10,615 bases of DNA from Hyphomicrobiales bacterium (GTDB lineage: Bacteria > Pseudomonadota > Alphaproteobacteria > Rhizobiales > Aestuariivirgaceae), in contig JALWJW010000367.1 of NCBI GenBank assembly GCA_026996935.1, forward strand, positions 1 to 10,615, read 5' to 3'. Every line of letters begins with the position of its first letter. Position 1 is the first letter of the stretch. The notes under the pieces were generated by a model. That model ran no database searches and was not told where the DNA came from. It saw nothing but the letters and a program-made list of their open reading frames with translations. Positions 1 through 7,059 of this stretch are shown one piece after another. Position numbers and translations under genes: made by a program.

Positions 1-1
1 C

Positions 2-1333
2 CTTCATATTGCGATTTATAAAATGGGCGCAATTGCGGTGCCAATGGCAATGTTGTTTGGCGCAGATGGTTTAAGTTATCGGCTGGAAAATAGTGGGGCA
101 AAAGCCGTTGTTATTTCGCCTCCTTCATCCGATAAAATCATGGAGGCCAGTGCAGGTAATGATGGGCTTGAGTTGATTTTAAGCGTTGGAGATTGTGAAG
201 GTCTTGTTGACCTTGAAAAGCAAAGTGCTGGTTGTTTTGATGTGTTTGAAGCAGTGGACACAAAGTTAGATGATCCTGCCCTGATGATTTACACCTCTGG
301 CACCACTGGGCCACCCAAGGGCGCGCTGCATGGGCATCGGGTTTTGCTTGGCCATTTACCGGGGGTGCAATTTGCCCATGAATTTTTCCCACAAGAAGGC
401 GATATGATGTGGACACCTGCTGATTGGGCATGGGCGGGTGGATTGTTAAATGTGATGTTGCCGGCGCTTTATTTTGGCAAGCCCGTTGTGGCGCATAAAT
501 TTGATAAGTTTGATGCCGCCCAAGCGTGGAATTTGTTACAGGAGCTGCCCATTCGCAATGTGTTCCTGCCCCCAACAGCGCTGAAAATTATGCGGATGCA
601 GACTCCTGAAAATATCAAGAACAAAGTATCTTTACGGACGATTTTTTCTGGTGGTGAGGCGGTGGGCGCACAGCTTCAATCTTGGGCAAAACGGGAATTG
701 GCTATGCATATCAATGAGGTTTATGGTCAGACTGAATGTAATTTGGTGCTTGAATCCTGCGATAAATTAGGGGTGATAAAATCTGGTGCCATTGGCAAAC
801 CTGTGCCTGGTTCTATTGTTGGAATTGTTGATGATGAAGGCTTACAGCTTGGTTTTAATGAGGTTGGAAATATTGCTGTAAAACGCCCGCACCCTGTGAT
901 GTTTTTAGAATATTGGGGCAAACCGCAAGCCAGCAAAGACAAATATGTCGGTGATTGGTTGATGACGGGCGATCAGGGGGTTGTGGACGATGAGGGCTAT
1001 TTTCATTTTGTTGGCCGAGATGATGATATTATTACCTCGTCGGGTTATCGTATTGGCCCGGGTGAAATTGAAGATTGTTTACTTGGTCATGAAGCGGTAA
1101 AATTGGCGGCGGTTGTTGGTAAGCCTGATGAATTGCGCACGCAAATTGTAGTGGCTTTTGTGGTTTTGGTTGATGGGGCAAAGGAAAGCGCTCAACTGGC
1201 CGATGACATTGCTCAACATGTTCGGGAGAAACTTTCGGCCCATGAATATCCGCGTGAGGTGATTTTTAAATCTGAACTACCAATGACAACGACGGGAAAA
1301 ATTATCCGTCGTCACTTGCGCGAAGCGTTTTAA
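2..1333 (+). CDS. AMP-forming acyl-CoA synthetase, 5' end missing
   Basis: Adenylate-forming acyl-CoA ligase that activates a carboxylic acid to its acyl-AMP and then its CoA thioester in the cytoplasm. The frame is open from the first complete codon at base 2 (reading LHIAIYKMGAIAVP, a conserved ANL-family stretch), so the Met at base 23 is internal and about 100 N-terminal residues lie outside the window. Visible motifs: the phosphate-binding loop YTSGTTGPPKG (290-322), the VYGQTE motif (about 719-736), the MTGD and GRDDDIITSSGYRIGPGE hinge region (about 962-1066), and the C-terminal TGK catalytic lysine (codon 1298-1300) followed by IIRRHL. The whole catalytic machinery is intact. The pattern fits the medium-chain/acetate-like (MACS-like) branch, but the acid cannot be read from sequence. 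It ends in TAA, with about 97 bases before the next gene, so it may be transcribed separately from the cytochromes. Confidence 0.93.
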   Translation, partial: LHIAIYKMGAIAVPMAMLFGADGLSYRLENSGAKAVVISPPSSDKIMEASAGNDGLELILSVGDCEGLVDLEKQSAGCFDVFEAVDTKLDDPALMIYTSGTTGPPKGALHGHRVLLGHLPGVQFAHEFFPQEGDMMWTPADWAWAGGLLNVMLPALYFGKPVVAHKFDKFDAAQAWNLLQELPIRNVFLPPTALKIMRMQTPENIKNKVSLRTIFSGGEAVGAQLQSWAKRELAMHINEVYGQTECNLVLESCDKLGVIKSGAIGKPVPGSIVGIVDDEGLQLGFNEVGNIAVKRPHPVMFLEYWGKPQASKDKYVGDWLMTGDQGVVDDEGYFHFVGRDDDIITSSGYRIGPGEIEDCLLGHEAVKLAAVVGKPDELRTQIVVAFVVLVDGAKESAQLADDIAQHVREKLSAHEYPREVIFKSELPMTTTGKIIRRHLREAF

Positions 1334-1430
1334 AAGTTCACTATAGGTAAGGGTTTATACCCTGAGCAAAGAGGGATTTTTCAACTAGCGGCAGGTGCAG
1401 AACTGGCGTGATAATAATAGGAACAGATGA
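1334..1430. other. Intergenic gap with small hairpin between acyl-CoA synthetase and cytochrome genes
   Basis: A 97-base non-coding gap. It holds a perfect 5-bp stem AGGGT/ACCCT with a TTAT loop at 1350-1363. No T-run follows the stem directly (the nearest is TTTTT about 15 bases on), so it is not a convincing intrinsic terminator. An AGGA at 1419-1422 serves as ribosome binding site for the next gene. I could not place a promoter with good -35 and -10 boxes, although the gap is large enough to contain one. Confidence 0.4.
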
Positions 1431-1889
1431 ATGAGAAAGACCACAAAATTAATGACAGGCATTGTTGCTGCATTGGCAATTTCAGCAGGTGGAGTGATGG
1501 CGGGAGGTCATTTGAATAAAATTGGCGAACGTCAAAAAGCGATGAAAGCTGTTGGCGGCGGGATTAAGGTTCTGGTTGGAATTGCAAAAGGGCAAACTGC
1601 TTTTGATCCAGATGTAGTAAAAAAAGCAGCCCTTACAATTAAAGCTAATCTTAATGCGACAAAATCATTGTTTCCCGAAGGAACCGGCCCTGATTCGGGG
1701 GTGAAAACGCGCGCTAAAGATGAGATATGGCTTGATATGGAAGGCTTTCAGACGGCAATGAAAACAGCTATTGCAGCGGCTGATAATATGGCTGGTGTGA
1801 CAGAGCAGTCTGCGTTTATGCCCGCCCTTGGTAAAGTGGGTGCTGGTTGTAAAGCATGTCATGAGAAATATCGCGCACCTAAACAATAG
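1431..1889 (+). CDS. Cytochrome c'/c556-type monoheme cytochrome
   Basis: Periplasmic monoheme c-type cytochrome of the four-helix cytochrome c' fold. The 152-residue product has a Sec signal peptide (KLMTG then a hydrophobic stretch, likely cleaved after GVMA at residue 24), leaving a mature protein of about 128 residues, the normal family size. The single heme site CKACH is at residues 140-144 (bases 1848-1862), close to the C terminus as in this family. Helix A carries RQKAMK with Met38. In the low-spin c556 subgroup a Met here ligates the heme, while in true c' proteins the iron is five-coordinate and binds NO or CO; sequence alone does not decide between them. The start is chosen from AGGA 8 bases upstream; an ATG at 1427 is in another frame. 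The next gene, also a cytochrome, begins 15 bases downstream, which suggests co-expression and a shared electron-transfer path. Confidence 0.93.
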   Translation: MRKTTKLMTGIVAALAISAGGVMAGGHLNKIGERQKAMKAVGGGIKVLVGIAKGQTAFDPDVVKKAALTIKANLNATKSLFPEGTGPDSGVKTRAKDEIWLDMEGFQTAMKTAIAAADNMAGVTEQSAFMPALGKVGAGCKACHEKYRAPKQ

Positions 1890-1904
1890 TTGCGTTGAAT
1901 TTTT

Positions 1905-2816
1905 ATGAAAAAGAAAATTGCAATTCTGGTTGCAGCCCTTGGCATTGCCGGGGCTGTGGCTTTTTACTTTATTTCTGGACCAAATCCGTTAGATGAAACA
2001 GCGATTTCAACTCAAATTGCGAGTCATAAAGTTGATCTGAAAAATGGTCAGATTTTGTATAATGCAGGTGGCTGTATTTCGTGTCACCGTCCAGCAAAGG
2101 GTGTGAAAGCTCAAAACCTACCTTCGGGTGGGGCGGTTTTGAAAACACCCGTGGGTCTGTTTTTTCCGCCCAACATTACCCCTGATGAAAAAACCGGCAT
2201 TGGCCGTTGGAGCTCGTTGCAGTTTTTGAATGCGATGAAACGCGGTTTGAGCCCTGAGGGCAAACATTATTTCCCTGCCTTTCCCTATACATCTTATACG
2301 CATATGTCGGTGGGGGATCTGCTTGATTTACAGGCTTATCTTAACACGCTTAAACCTGTTGATGCTTCAGAGAATAAAAAGACATCGCTGTTTGGTGAGG
2401 ATTTATTGCGACGCGGTGTTGGGGGGTGGAAATGGTTAGGTTTACAGACCAACGAGTTTGAACCTCAGCCGAGCCAAAGTGCCGGTTGGAACCGTGGGGC
2501 CTATTTGGTAACAGGGCCGGGCCATTGCAGTGAATGTCATACACCGCGTAATTTTTTAATGGTGAGTGATTACTCTCGTATCTTACAGGGTGGTCCGCAC
2601 CCTGAAGGAAAAGGCAAAGTACCGTCTTTGGTTGGGCTGGTTAAGCGTAAAAAGTTTAAAGATATTGAGGATTTAAATTCGGCGCTGCGGTTTGGTGAAA
2701 TTATGGGATATGAGGATATATCGAGCGGTGGCATGGGTGAAGTGCAAACCAATATGTCTAAACTTCCAGACAGCGATACCAGAGCGATTGCTGAATATAT
2801 TCTGTCATTTAAATAA
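1905..2816 (+). CDS. Membrane-anchored diheme cytochrome c
   Basis: Diheme c-type cytochrome of 303 residues. The N terminus is MKKK plus a hydrophobic segment (about residues 5-23) with no clear cleavage site, so it probably stays as a membrane anchor with the heme domains in the periplasm. Heme site 1 is CISCH (residues 57-61) and site 2 is CSECH (208-212, bases 2526-2540). Each sits in a cytochrome c domain. NITPD, RGLSPEG and the FPYTSY..M stretch (Met134) follow heme 1, and GGMGEV (Met277) follows heme 2; these Mets are the likely sixth ligands. These motifs resemble the cytochrome subunits of membrane dehydrogenases (alcohol or gluconate type), which have three hemes; here there are two and no dehydrogenase subunit is nearby. 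The donor is therefore unknown. It lies 15 bases after the cytochrome c' gene with only a weak ribosome site, consistent with one transcript. The stop TAA overlaps the ribosome binding site of the next gene. Confidence 0.92.
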   Translation: MKKKIAILVAALGIAGAVAFYFISGPNPLDETAISTQIASHKVDLKNGQILYNAGGCISCHRPAKGVKAQNLPSGGAVLKTPVGLFFPPNITPDEKTGIGRWSSLQFLNAMKRGLSPEGKHYFPAFPYTSYTHMSVGDLLDLQAYLNTLKPVDASENKKTSLFGEDLLRRGVGGWKWLGLQTNEFEPQPSQSAGWNRGAYLVTGPGHCSECHTPRNFLMVSDYSRILQGGPHPEGKGKVPSLVGLVKRKKFKDIEDLNSALRFGEIMGYEDISSGGMGEVQTNMSKLPDSDTRAIAEYILSFK

Positions 2817-2827
2817 GGAAACTGACG

Positions 2828-3490
2828 ATGGCATTGGTTGTGATTACAGGGGCAAATCAGGGTATTGGTTTAGCCATGGCTCAACAATTACAGGCGCGCG
2901 GTGATGAGGTTGTTGCTGCATGTCGAACAGCAAGTGATGAGCTGAATGCTACTGACTGCCAAGTGGTTGAAGGGGTGGACGTTTGCGATGATGCGGGCGT
3001 TGAGCTTTTGCGTCAGGCGGTTGGTGATCGCCGTGTCGATGTGTTGATTAACAATGCGGGCATATTAACCAGCGAGCGGTTTGATGATCTTGATTTTGAT
3101 CGGATGCGAAAACAATATGAGGTTAATACGCTTGGGCCGCTGCGGGTGACAAAAGCTTTGTCGGATAACCTGCGTGAAGGATCAAAAGTGGGCATTTTAA
3201 CCAGTCGCGTTGGTTCAATGGCCGATAATGGTTCGGGTGGAAATTATGGCTACCGTATGTCAAAAGCTGCGGCCAATATGGCAGGTGTTAATTTGATGCA
3301 TGATTTCAAACCGCGCGGTATTGCAGTTATTTTATTGCATCCAGGTTACGTGAAAACCAATATGACGGGCGGTAATGGCATGACTGATACGGCAAGTTCT
3401 GCCAAAGGGTTGGTTGCCCGTATTGATGATTTGAGCATGGAGACGACAGGCACGTTTTGGCATGCAGAAGGTTATCAGTTACCCTGGTAA
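2828..3490 (+). CDS. Short-chain dehydrogenase/reductase, sniffer/C-factor-like
   Basis: Cytoplasmic NAD(P)-dependent oxidoreductase of the classical SDR superfamily, 220 residues, a little shorter than the usual 250. The Rossmann motif TGANQGIG is at residues 7-14, NNAG at 75-78, and the structural Asn at 100. The catalytic set is probably Ser130, Tyr142 and Lys146 (YRMSK), followed by HPGYVKTNM (171-179), which closes over the cofactor. The GSMADN..GGNYGYRMSK pattern is typical of the sniffer-like/C-factor group of carbonyl reductases, many with no known substrate. Arg33 just after the second strand hints at NADP preference (inference). A strong AAGGA (2815-2819) sits 8 bases before the ATG and overlaps the stop of the cytochrome gene, so the two are probably translated from one message. 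It converges on thiQ with only 16 bases between stop codons. Confidence 0.92.
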   Translation: MALVVITGANQGIGLAMAQQLQARGDEVVAACRTASDELNATDCQVVEGVDVCDDAGVELLRQAVGDRRVDVLINNAGILTSERFDDLDFDRMRKQYEVNTLGPLRVTKALSDNLREGSKVGILTSRVGSMADNGSGGNYGYRMSKAAANMAGVNLMHDFKPRGIAVILLHPGYVKTNMTGGNGMTDTASSAKGLVARIDDLSMETTGTFWHAEGYQLPW

Positions 3491-3492
3491 AA

Positions 3493-3515
3493 TATCTGCA
3501 ATCAAGTCACAGATA
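3493..3515. terminator. Possible weak bidirectional hairpin between converging genes
   Basis: Inverted repeat TATCTG/CAGATA (3493-3498 and 3510-3515) with an 11-base loop, located where the SDR gene and thiQ converge; the right arm lies in the last codons of thiQ. Only 6 mostly A-T pairs and no clean T-run follow, so it is a poor intrinsic terminator. Position is the main argument for it. Confidence 0.22.
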
Positions 3516-4199
3516 ATCCTTTAGGTCGGGGTTGTCTTTAATGGCAAAAAACTCAGCCGTTGGTTTTAAAATTGATAGTTTGCCGTCTTTTAAAAAAGCG
3601 GTGTGGGTGGCTGTTGATTTAGCATCTTCGGGCTGATGGGAAACCAGTAAGGTGGTGAGGTTTTGCTCATCGTGCAGCTCTTTGATTAAGCCCAACATTT
3701 GCTGGCGAAGGGCAGGTCCTAAAGCGGCAAAAGGTTCATCAAGCAGTAATAATGGTTTATCGCGAACAAGGGTGCGGGCCAGGGCTGCGCGTTGACGCTG
3801 GCCGCCTGATAACTCTTGCGGGAGGCGGTTTTCAAAGCCGGCAAGATCAACCCGCTCAAGGGCGCGCGATATAGCGATGTGATCTTGTTTGGAGAGCTTT
3901 AAGTCAGGCGAGATGCCAAGGGCAATATTGGTGGCTATGTCTAAATGGGCGAATAAATTATTTTCCTGAAAGATCATTGAGACAGGGCGCTGGGCAGGTG
4001 GCTGATGTGTCAGCTCTTGCCCATTAAACCAGATGCTGCCAGCATTTGGTGTGGCAAAACCAGCGATCAGGTCGAGTAATGTTGACTTGCCACCGCCACT
4101 TGGTCCGATGATGGCCAGCAAGCTTCCTTTTTCAATTTTTGCATCATAATCAAAGGAAAAATTTTCATAAATCAGATTGAGGTGTTTGAGTTCAAGCAT
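3507..4199 (-). CDS. thiQ: Thiamine ABC transporter, ATP-binding protein
   Basis: ATPase that powers thiamine and thiamine-phosphate import with ThiB and ThiP, at the inner face of the membrane. From the ATG at 4199 it is 230 residues, the normal ThiQ size, starting MLELKHLNLIY. A longer frame reaches back to 4280 but lies inside thiP and adds 27 unrelated residues, so it is rejected. Walker A GPSGGGKST is at 32-40, the Q-loop Gln at 78, signature LSGGQ at 130-134, Walker B LLLLDEP at 150-156, and the switch His at 188 (VSHQPEDA). One oddity: the D-loop reads FAALGPALR, with Gly161 where almost all ABC ATPases have Asp. The start overlaps the stop of thiP (ATGCTTGA, 8 bases), implying translational coupling. 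It is the last gene of the thiB-thiP-thiQ operon and ends 16 bases from a converging SDR gene. Assignment to thiamine rests mainly on the operon and the riboswitch. Confidence 0.93.
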   Translation of the reverse strand: MLELKHLNLIYENFSFDYDAKIEKGSLLAIIGPSGGGKSTLLDLIAGFATPNAGSIWFNGQELTHQPPAQRPVSMIFQENNLFAHLDIATNIALGISPDLKLSKQDHIAISRALERVDLAGFENRLPQELSGGQRQRAALARTLVRDKPLLLLDEPFAALGPALRQQMLGLIKELHDEQNLTTLLVSHQPEDAKSTATHTAFLKDGKLSILKPTAEFFAIKDNPDLKDYL

Positions 4200-5826
4200 T
4201 GTTGTCGACACCGTTTGCGATGGGTTTTTTTGTGGGGGGTAGGTGATGGGCATAAAGTTCGCCCAGATAAAGAATGCCAAGGCTAAGCATGGCTAATATG
4301 AATGCAAGGCCTTGGGCATCGTTAGTGCGGTAGCTGCCAAGGGATTGAAATAATAAGAATGGCAAGGTGGAAAAATCTTGTGAACCAAACAGCGCAATGA
4401 CCCCTAAATCACCGATTGATAAGGCCATGGCAAAAGCAAAGCTTAGGGTCAATGGGCGTTTTAAGGCGGGCAGGTCAATTCTTTGAAACCGTGTCCAACC
4501 TGTTATACCAAGGCTGGTGACCAGTTTTTGGGTTTGGTTGTTTGCCTGAGCAATAGCGGGCGATAAGATGCGGAAAATAAACGGCAGGGCCATAAAGGCA
4601 TTAATAATGATGACCAGAAACGGGGTGAAAGAAAACACCAGCCCTAAGCGTTGCAACAACACAAACCAGCCAGCACCAAGGACAATAGCGGGCATGACCA
4701 AAATTGAATTGGCAATGAAATTAACGACTTGAGCATATCTGCCTGTGGAGGTTTTGATGGATTTTATCATTGACCAACACATGAAAACGGCAAGGCAGGC
4801 GCTTAAAACAGCAAGCATGAGGCTGGTTAAAATGCTGGACCAGACTTTTGGGGTTGAGAGTAATCGGGGCAAGTTACTTGTCAGCCCATCGGTGATGATG
4901 GAGGCGAGGGGTAGGATGATGAATAAGCTGGCGATGGTGAGGATTATGGCATCAAAGGCGTGATAGATTTTGCCGTGGGTGAGGGGGCGATTGCTGGTTT
5001 TTTTTAATGAAATTGTTTGCGGTAGGGCTTTGGTGAATTTGAATGACAAGCCTAAAAATATAGCGATCAGGCCAAGTTGTATCAGGGCCAGCGTTACGGC
5101 GCGGGCCGGGTCAAAGTCAAACCGTAAGGATTGATAAATGGCAACTTCCAGGGTTGTTGATGCCGGGCCGCCGCCAAGGGTGAGGACAATGGTAAAACTG
5201 GTGAGGCAGAGCATGAAAACCAGTGCGGTGATACCGGGTAACACCGTTTTAATTGCGGGCCATTCGATGAGTTTAAAAACTGATATATGAGGTAGACCCA
5301 ATTGCGCGGCCAACCGCCAGTTTTCAGATGGGGTATTTTCAATTTGCTCCAATATTAAACGGGCGGCCAAAGGCAGGTTGAAAAAGACGTGAGTAATGAG
5401 AATACCAGAAAGGCCAAAGACTGAGTATGACGGTTTATCAAAACCCAAGCTGGTGATCAGGTGCTTGATCCATCCCGCATTTCCCCATAATCCAAGCACG
5501 GCCAAAACCCCAACCAATGGCGGCAGGGCGAGGGGCAGAGCAAAGAGTTTTAAGATGAAACTGCGGCCGATAAAATGAGTGCGACGCGCCAAGGCTAAAG
5601 CAACGAGTACGGCAAGACTGATTGAAAGCAGCGTTGACAGGGCTGCTTGCTTTAAGGTGAAAACAATTATGTTGCCCAGATAGGCATCGGCCATGATCTT
5701 GGAAAGGTCAAAATGGCTTTGGTCTGTCAGACTTAACGCCAGGAAGGCGATTAAGGTAAAACCAGCCATAAAAAAAAGCGCGGCAAAACCTGTCACTTTG
5801 TAATGGGTTTCGACGCGCTGTAGCAT
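4192..5826 (-). CDS. thiP: Thiamine ABC transporter, permease (fused two-domain)
   Basis: Inner-membrane permease of the thiamine importer. At 544 residues it matches the usual ThiP length (about 530-540) and contains two fused binding-protein-dependent permease domains, so one chain forms the whole channel. Around twelve hydrophobic segments can be read, the first at about residues 11-33. Each half carries the cytoplasmic EAA-type loop that docks on ThiQ: RLAAQLGLPHISVFKLIEWP (about 171-190) and LVTSLGITGWTRFQRIDLP (about 435-453). A hydrophilic linker (about 265-290) joins the halves. It begins 18 bases after the thiB stop in a T/A-rich spacer with no strong ribosome site, and its end overlaps the start of thiQ by 8 bases. 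All three genes should therefore share the riboswitch-controlled message. Iron(III)-type permeases of the same fold look similar; the neighbours and the TPP riboswitch settle the substrate. Confidence 0.94.
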   Translation of the reverse strand: MLQRVETHYKVTGFAALFFMAGFTLIAFLALSLTDQSHFDLSKIMADAYLGNIIVFTLKQAALSTLLSISLAVLVALALARRTHFIGRSFILKLFALPLALPPLVGVLAVLGLWGNAGWIKHLITSLGFDKPSYSVFGLSGILITHVFFNLPLAARLILEQIENTPSENWRLAAQLGLPHISVFKLIEWPAIKTVLPGITALVFMLCLTSFTIVLTLGGGPASTTLEVAIYQSLRFDFDPARAVTLALIQLGLIAIFLGLSFKFTKALPQTISLKKTSNRPLTHGKIYHAFDAIILTIASLFIILPLASIITDGLTSNLPRLLSTPKVWSSILTSLMLAVLSACLAVFMCWSMIKSIKTSTGRYAQVVNFIANSILVMPAIVLGAGWFVLLQRLGLVFSFTPFLVIIINAFMALPFIFRILSPAIAQANNQTQKLVTSLGITGWTRFQRIDLPALKRPLTLSFAFAMALSIGDLGVIALFGSQDFSTLPFLLFQSLGSYRTNDAQGLAFILAMLSLGILYLGELYAHHLPPTKKPIANGVDNNA

Positions 5827-5844
5827 GGGTTTTTAACTTTTAAT

Positions 5845-6852
5845 TTATTTACTGGTGGCTGTGAGCCATTCATCAACCCAGGCTTTGCGATTATCAGCAA
5901 CATCTTGAGGAGAGAGTAGTAAGAGCTTTTCAGGCTTGATGAGCTTGTCAAATTCTTTAGGTAATGGCTTTGAAGTAATGCCGGCCGGGAACATCCAGTT
6001 CTTTGTTGGGATTTGATCCTGAAATCCGGCCGACATCATAAATTTAAAGAAATATTTGGCTAGATTCTTGTTTTTTGATGATTTCAGTAAGCCTGCTACT
6101 TCGATTTGAAGGTAATGCCCTTCAGAAAATTTGGCCGCCTGATAGCGGTTGGTTTTTTCTTCGATCATGTGATAGGCAGGTGAAGTGACATAGCTTAAAA
6201 CCATCGGCGCTTCGCCTTTGGTAAACAGACCATAAGCCTCACTCCAACCTGGTGTGACTGTGAGGATGCGACGGGAAAGTTTTTTCCAGGCTTCACCAGC
6301 TTTATCGCCATAAACGGCTTTTATCCATAACAAAAAGCCAAGACCGGGGGTTGAAGTGCGTGGGTCTTGCAAAATGATTTTTTGATCGGCCGGGCCATTA
6401 ACCAGTTCATCAAGGCTTTTAGGTGGATTTTTCATTTTTTCGGTGTCATAGATTACGGCAAACGGTGCGTAGTCATAGGCAATAAAAGCATCGCTTTTCC
6501 AATGTTTGATTACTTTGGATTCTGGCAACCCAATGCGAATTGGTTCAAATAACTCGGTTTTTCGCGCTTCTTTTACAAGGTTGGTGTCAAGACCAAGGAC
6601 AATGTCGGCTTTGGTTTTTTTGCCCTCTAGTTTTAAACGATTGAGTAAAGCAACGCCGTCACTGACGGAAACCCAGTTTAAGGTGCATTGGCAAATACTT
6701 TCAAAATTTGTTTTGATTTGTGGGCCAGGGCCCCAGTCTGCGGTAAAACTGTCATAGGTGTAAATGGTCAAGGTAGGTTTGGCATTTGCCGGGTTGGCAA
6801 TAAACCCTATGAGAGCTCCAAATAGAGCCAGGGTGGTTAGTATAAAACGCAT
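5845..6852 (-). CDS. thiB: Thiamine ABC transporter, periplasmic binding protein
   Basis: Periplasmic receptor that captures thiamine, thiamine phosphate or TPP and delivers it to ThiP. The chosen start at 6852 gives 335 residues and places AGGAG (6865-6861) 8 bases upstream. A frame from 6882 would add 10 residues but lacks a ribosome site and breaks the signal-peptide pattern. The signal peptide runs from MRF through a hydrophobic core to ANPANA, with likely cleavage before Lys25. The mature protein starts KPTLTIYTYDSF, continues ADWGPGPQIK and later shows KADIVLGLDTNL, all close to the well-known enteric ThiB/TbpA sequence. Two cysteines (54 and 56, CQC) match the CNC seen in that protein. 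It is the first gene of the operon, directly behind a TPP riboswitch, so high internal TPP should lower its expression. Confidence 0.95.
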   Translation of the reverse strand: MRFILTTLALFGALIGFIANPANAKPTLTIYTYDSFTADWGPGPQIKTNFESICQCTLNWVSVSDGVALLNRLKLEGKKTKADIVLGLDTNLVKEARKTELFEPIRIGLPESKVIKHWKSDAFIAYDYAPFAVIYDTEKMKNPPKSLDELVNGPADQKIILQDPRTSTPGLGFLLWIKAVYGDKAGEAWKKLSRRILTVTPGWSEAYGLFTKGEAPMVLSYVTSPAYHMIEEKTNRYQAAKFSEGHYLQIEVAGLLKSSKNKNLAKYFFKFMMSAGFQDQIPTKNWMFPAGITSKPLPKEFDKLIKPEKLLLLSPQDVADNRKAWVDEWLTATSK

Positions 6853-6860
6853 CGCGTCAA

Positions 6861-6865
6861 CTCCT
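6861..6865 (-). promoter_or_regulatory. Ribosome binding site deciding the thiB start
   Basis: Reads AGGAG on the minus strand, 8 bases before the ATG at 6852. It fixes that ATG as the start rather than the one 30 bases upstream, and it is the site the upstream riboswitch would need to mask if control is translational. Confidence 0.8.
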
Positions 6866-6915
6866 AAAGTTATAAAAGGCATTGATCGGATGGGTGATGT
6901 GTTTTGGAAAACGCG

Positions 6916-7006
6916 CCACTCCCTCCGCCGGTATTAGCCGGATCAGGTTCATCGGGTTAGTAAAAGAATGTCTTTTACCTCTCAGCCTCTAAAGGCACCC
7001 CGGTGA
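6916..7006 (-). promoter_or_regulatory. TPP riboswitch (THI element) aptamer
   Basis: Aptamer for thiamine diphosphate in the leader of thiBPQ. Reading the minus strand: P1 arm TCAC, then GGGGTGCC (P2), the conserved GGCTGAGA bulge, a variable P3 hairpin of 7 perfect pairs (GTAAAAG/CTTTTAC, 6978-6960), ACCC, then GAACCTGATCCGGCTAATAC with the P5 hairpin CCGG/CCGG, GGAGGGA, and the closing P1 arm GTGG. All the conserved blocks of the class are present in order. The aptamer ends 63 bases before the thiB ATG. No hairpin with a T-run lies in that leader, which argues for control of translation instead of termination. High TPP would be expected to close P1 and switch off import. The divergent pyrophosphokinase gene lies on the other strand and is not under this element. 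Confidence 0.97.
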
Positions 7007-7014
7007 GCATGGTC

Positions 7015-7043
7015 AATATGGCGATGGGATTGCGTCTTTGCAA
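7015..7043 (-). promoter_or_regulatory. Candidate promoter of the thiBPQ operon
   Basis: On the minus strand TTGCAA (7043-7038) and CATATT (7020-7015) are separated by 17 bases, each matching 4 of 6 bases of the sigma-70 boxes. A start site 6-8 bases downstream (about 7007-7009) would begin the message just ahead of the riboswitch aptamer, as expected. Support is spacing and position only. Confidence 0.45.
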
Positions 7044-7059
7044 GTAAAAATGTAAATCC

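Noticed and set aside
138..575. 145-residue open frame on the minus strand
   Set aside because: It is antisense to the acyl-CoA synthetase core with its intact phosphate-binding motif. The product is low in pattern and has no ribosome site of note.
1350..1363. Hairpin AGGGT-TTAT-ACCCT as terminator of the acyl-CoA synthetase gene
   Set aside because: The stem is only 5 pairs and is not followed directly by a T-run.
4200..4280. Upstream extension of thiQ
   Set aside because: The 27 added residues lie inside thiP and do not resemble the family. The ATG at 4199 starts the standard ABC N terminus and overlaps the thiP stop in the usual coupled manner.
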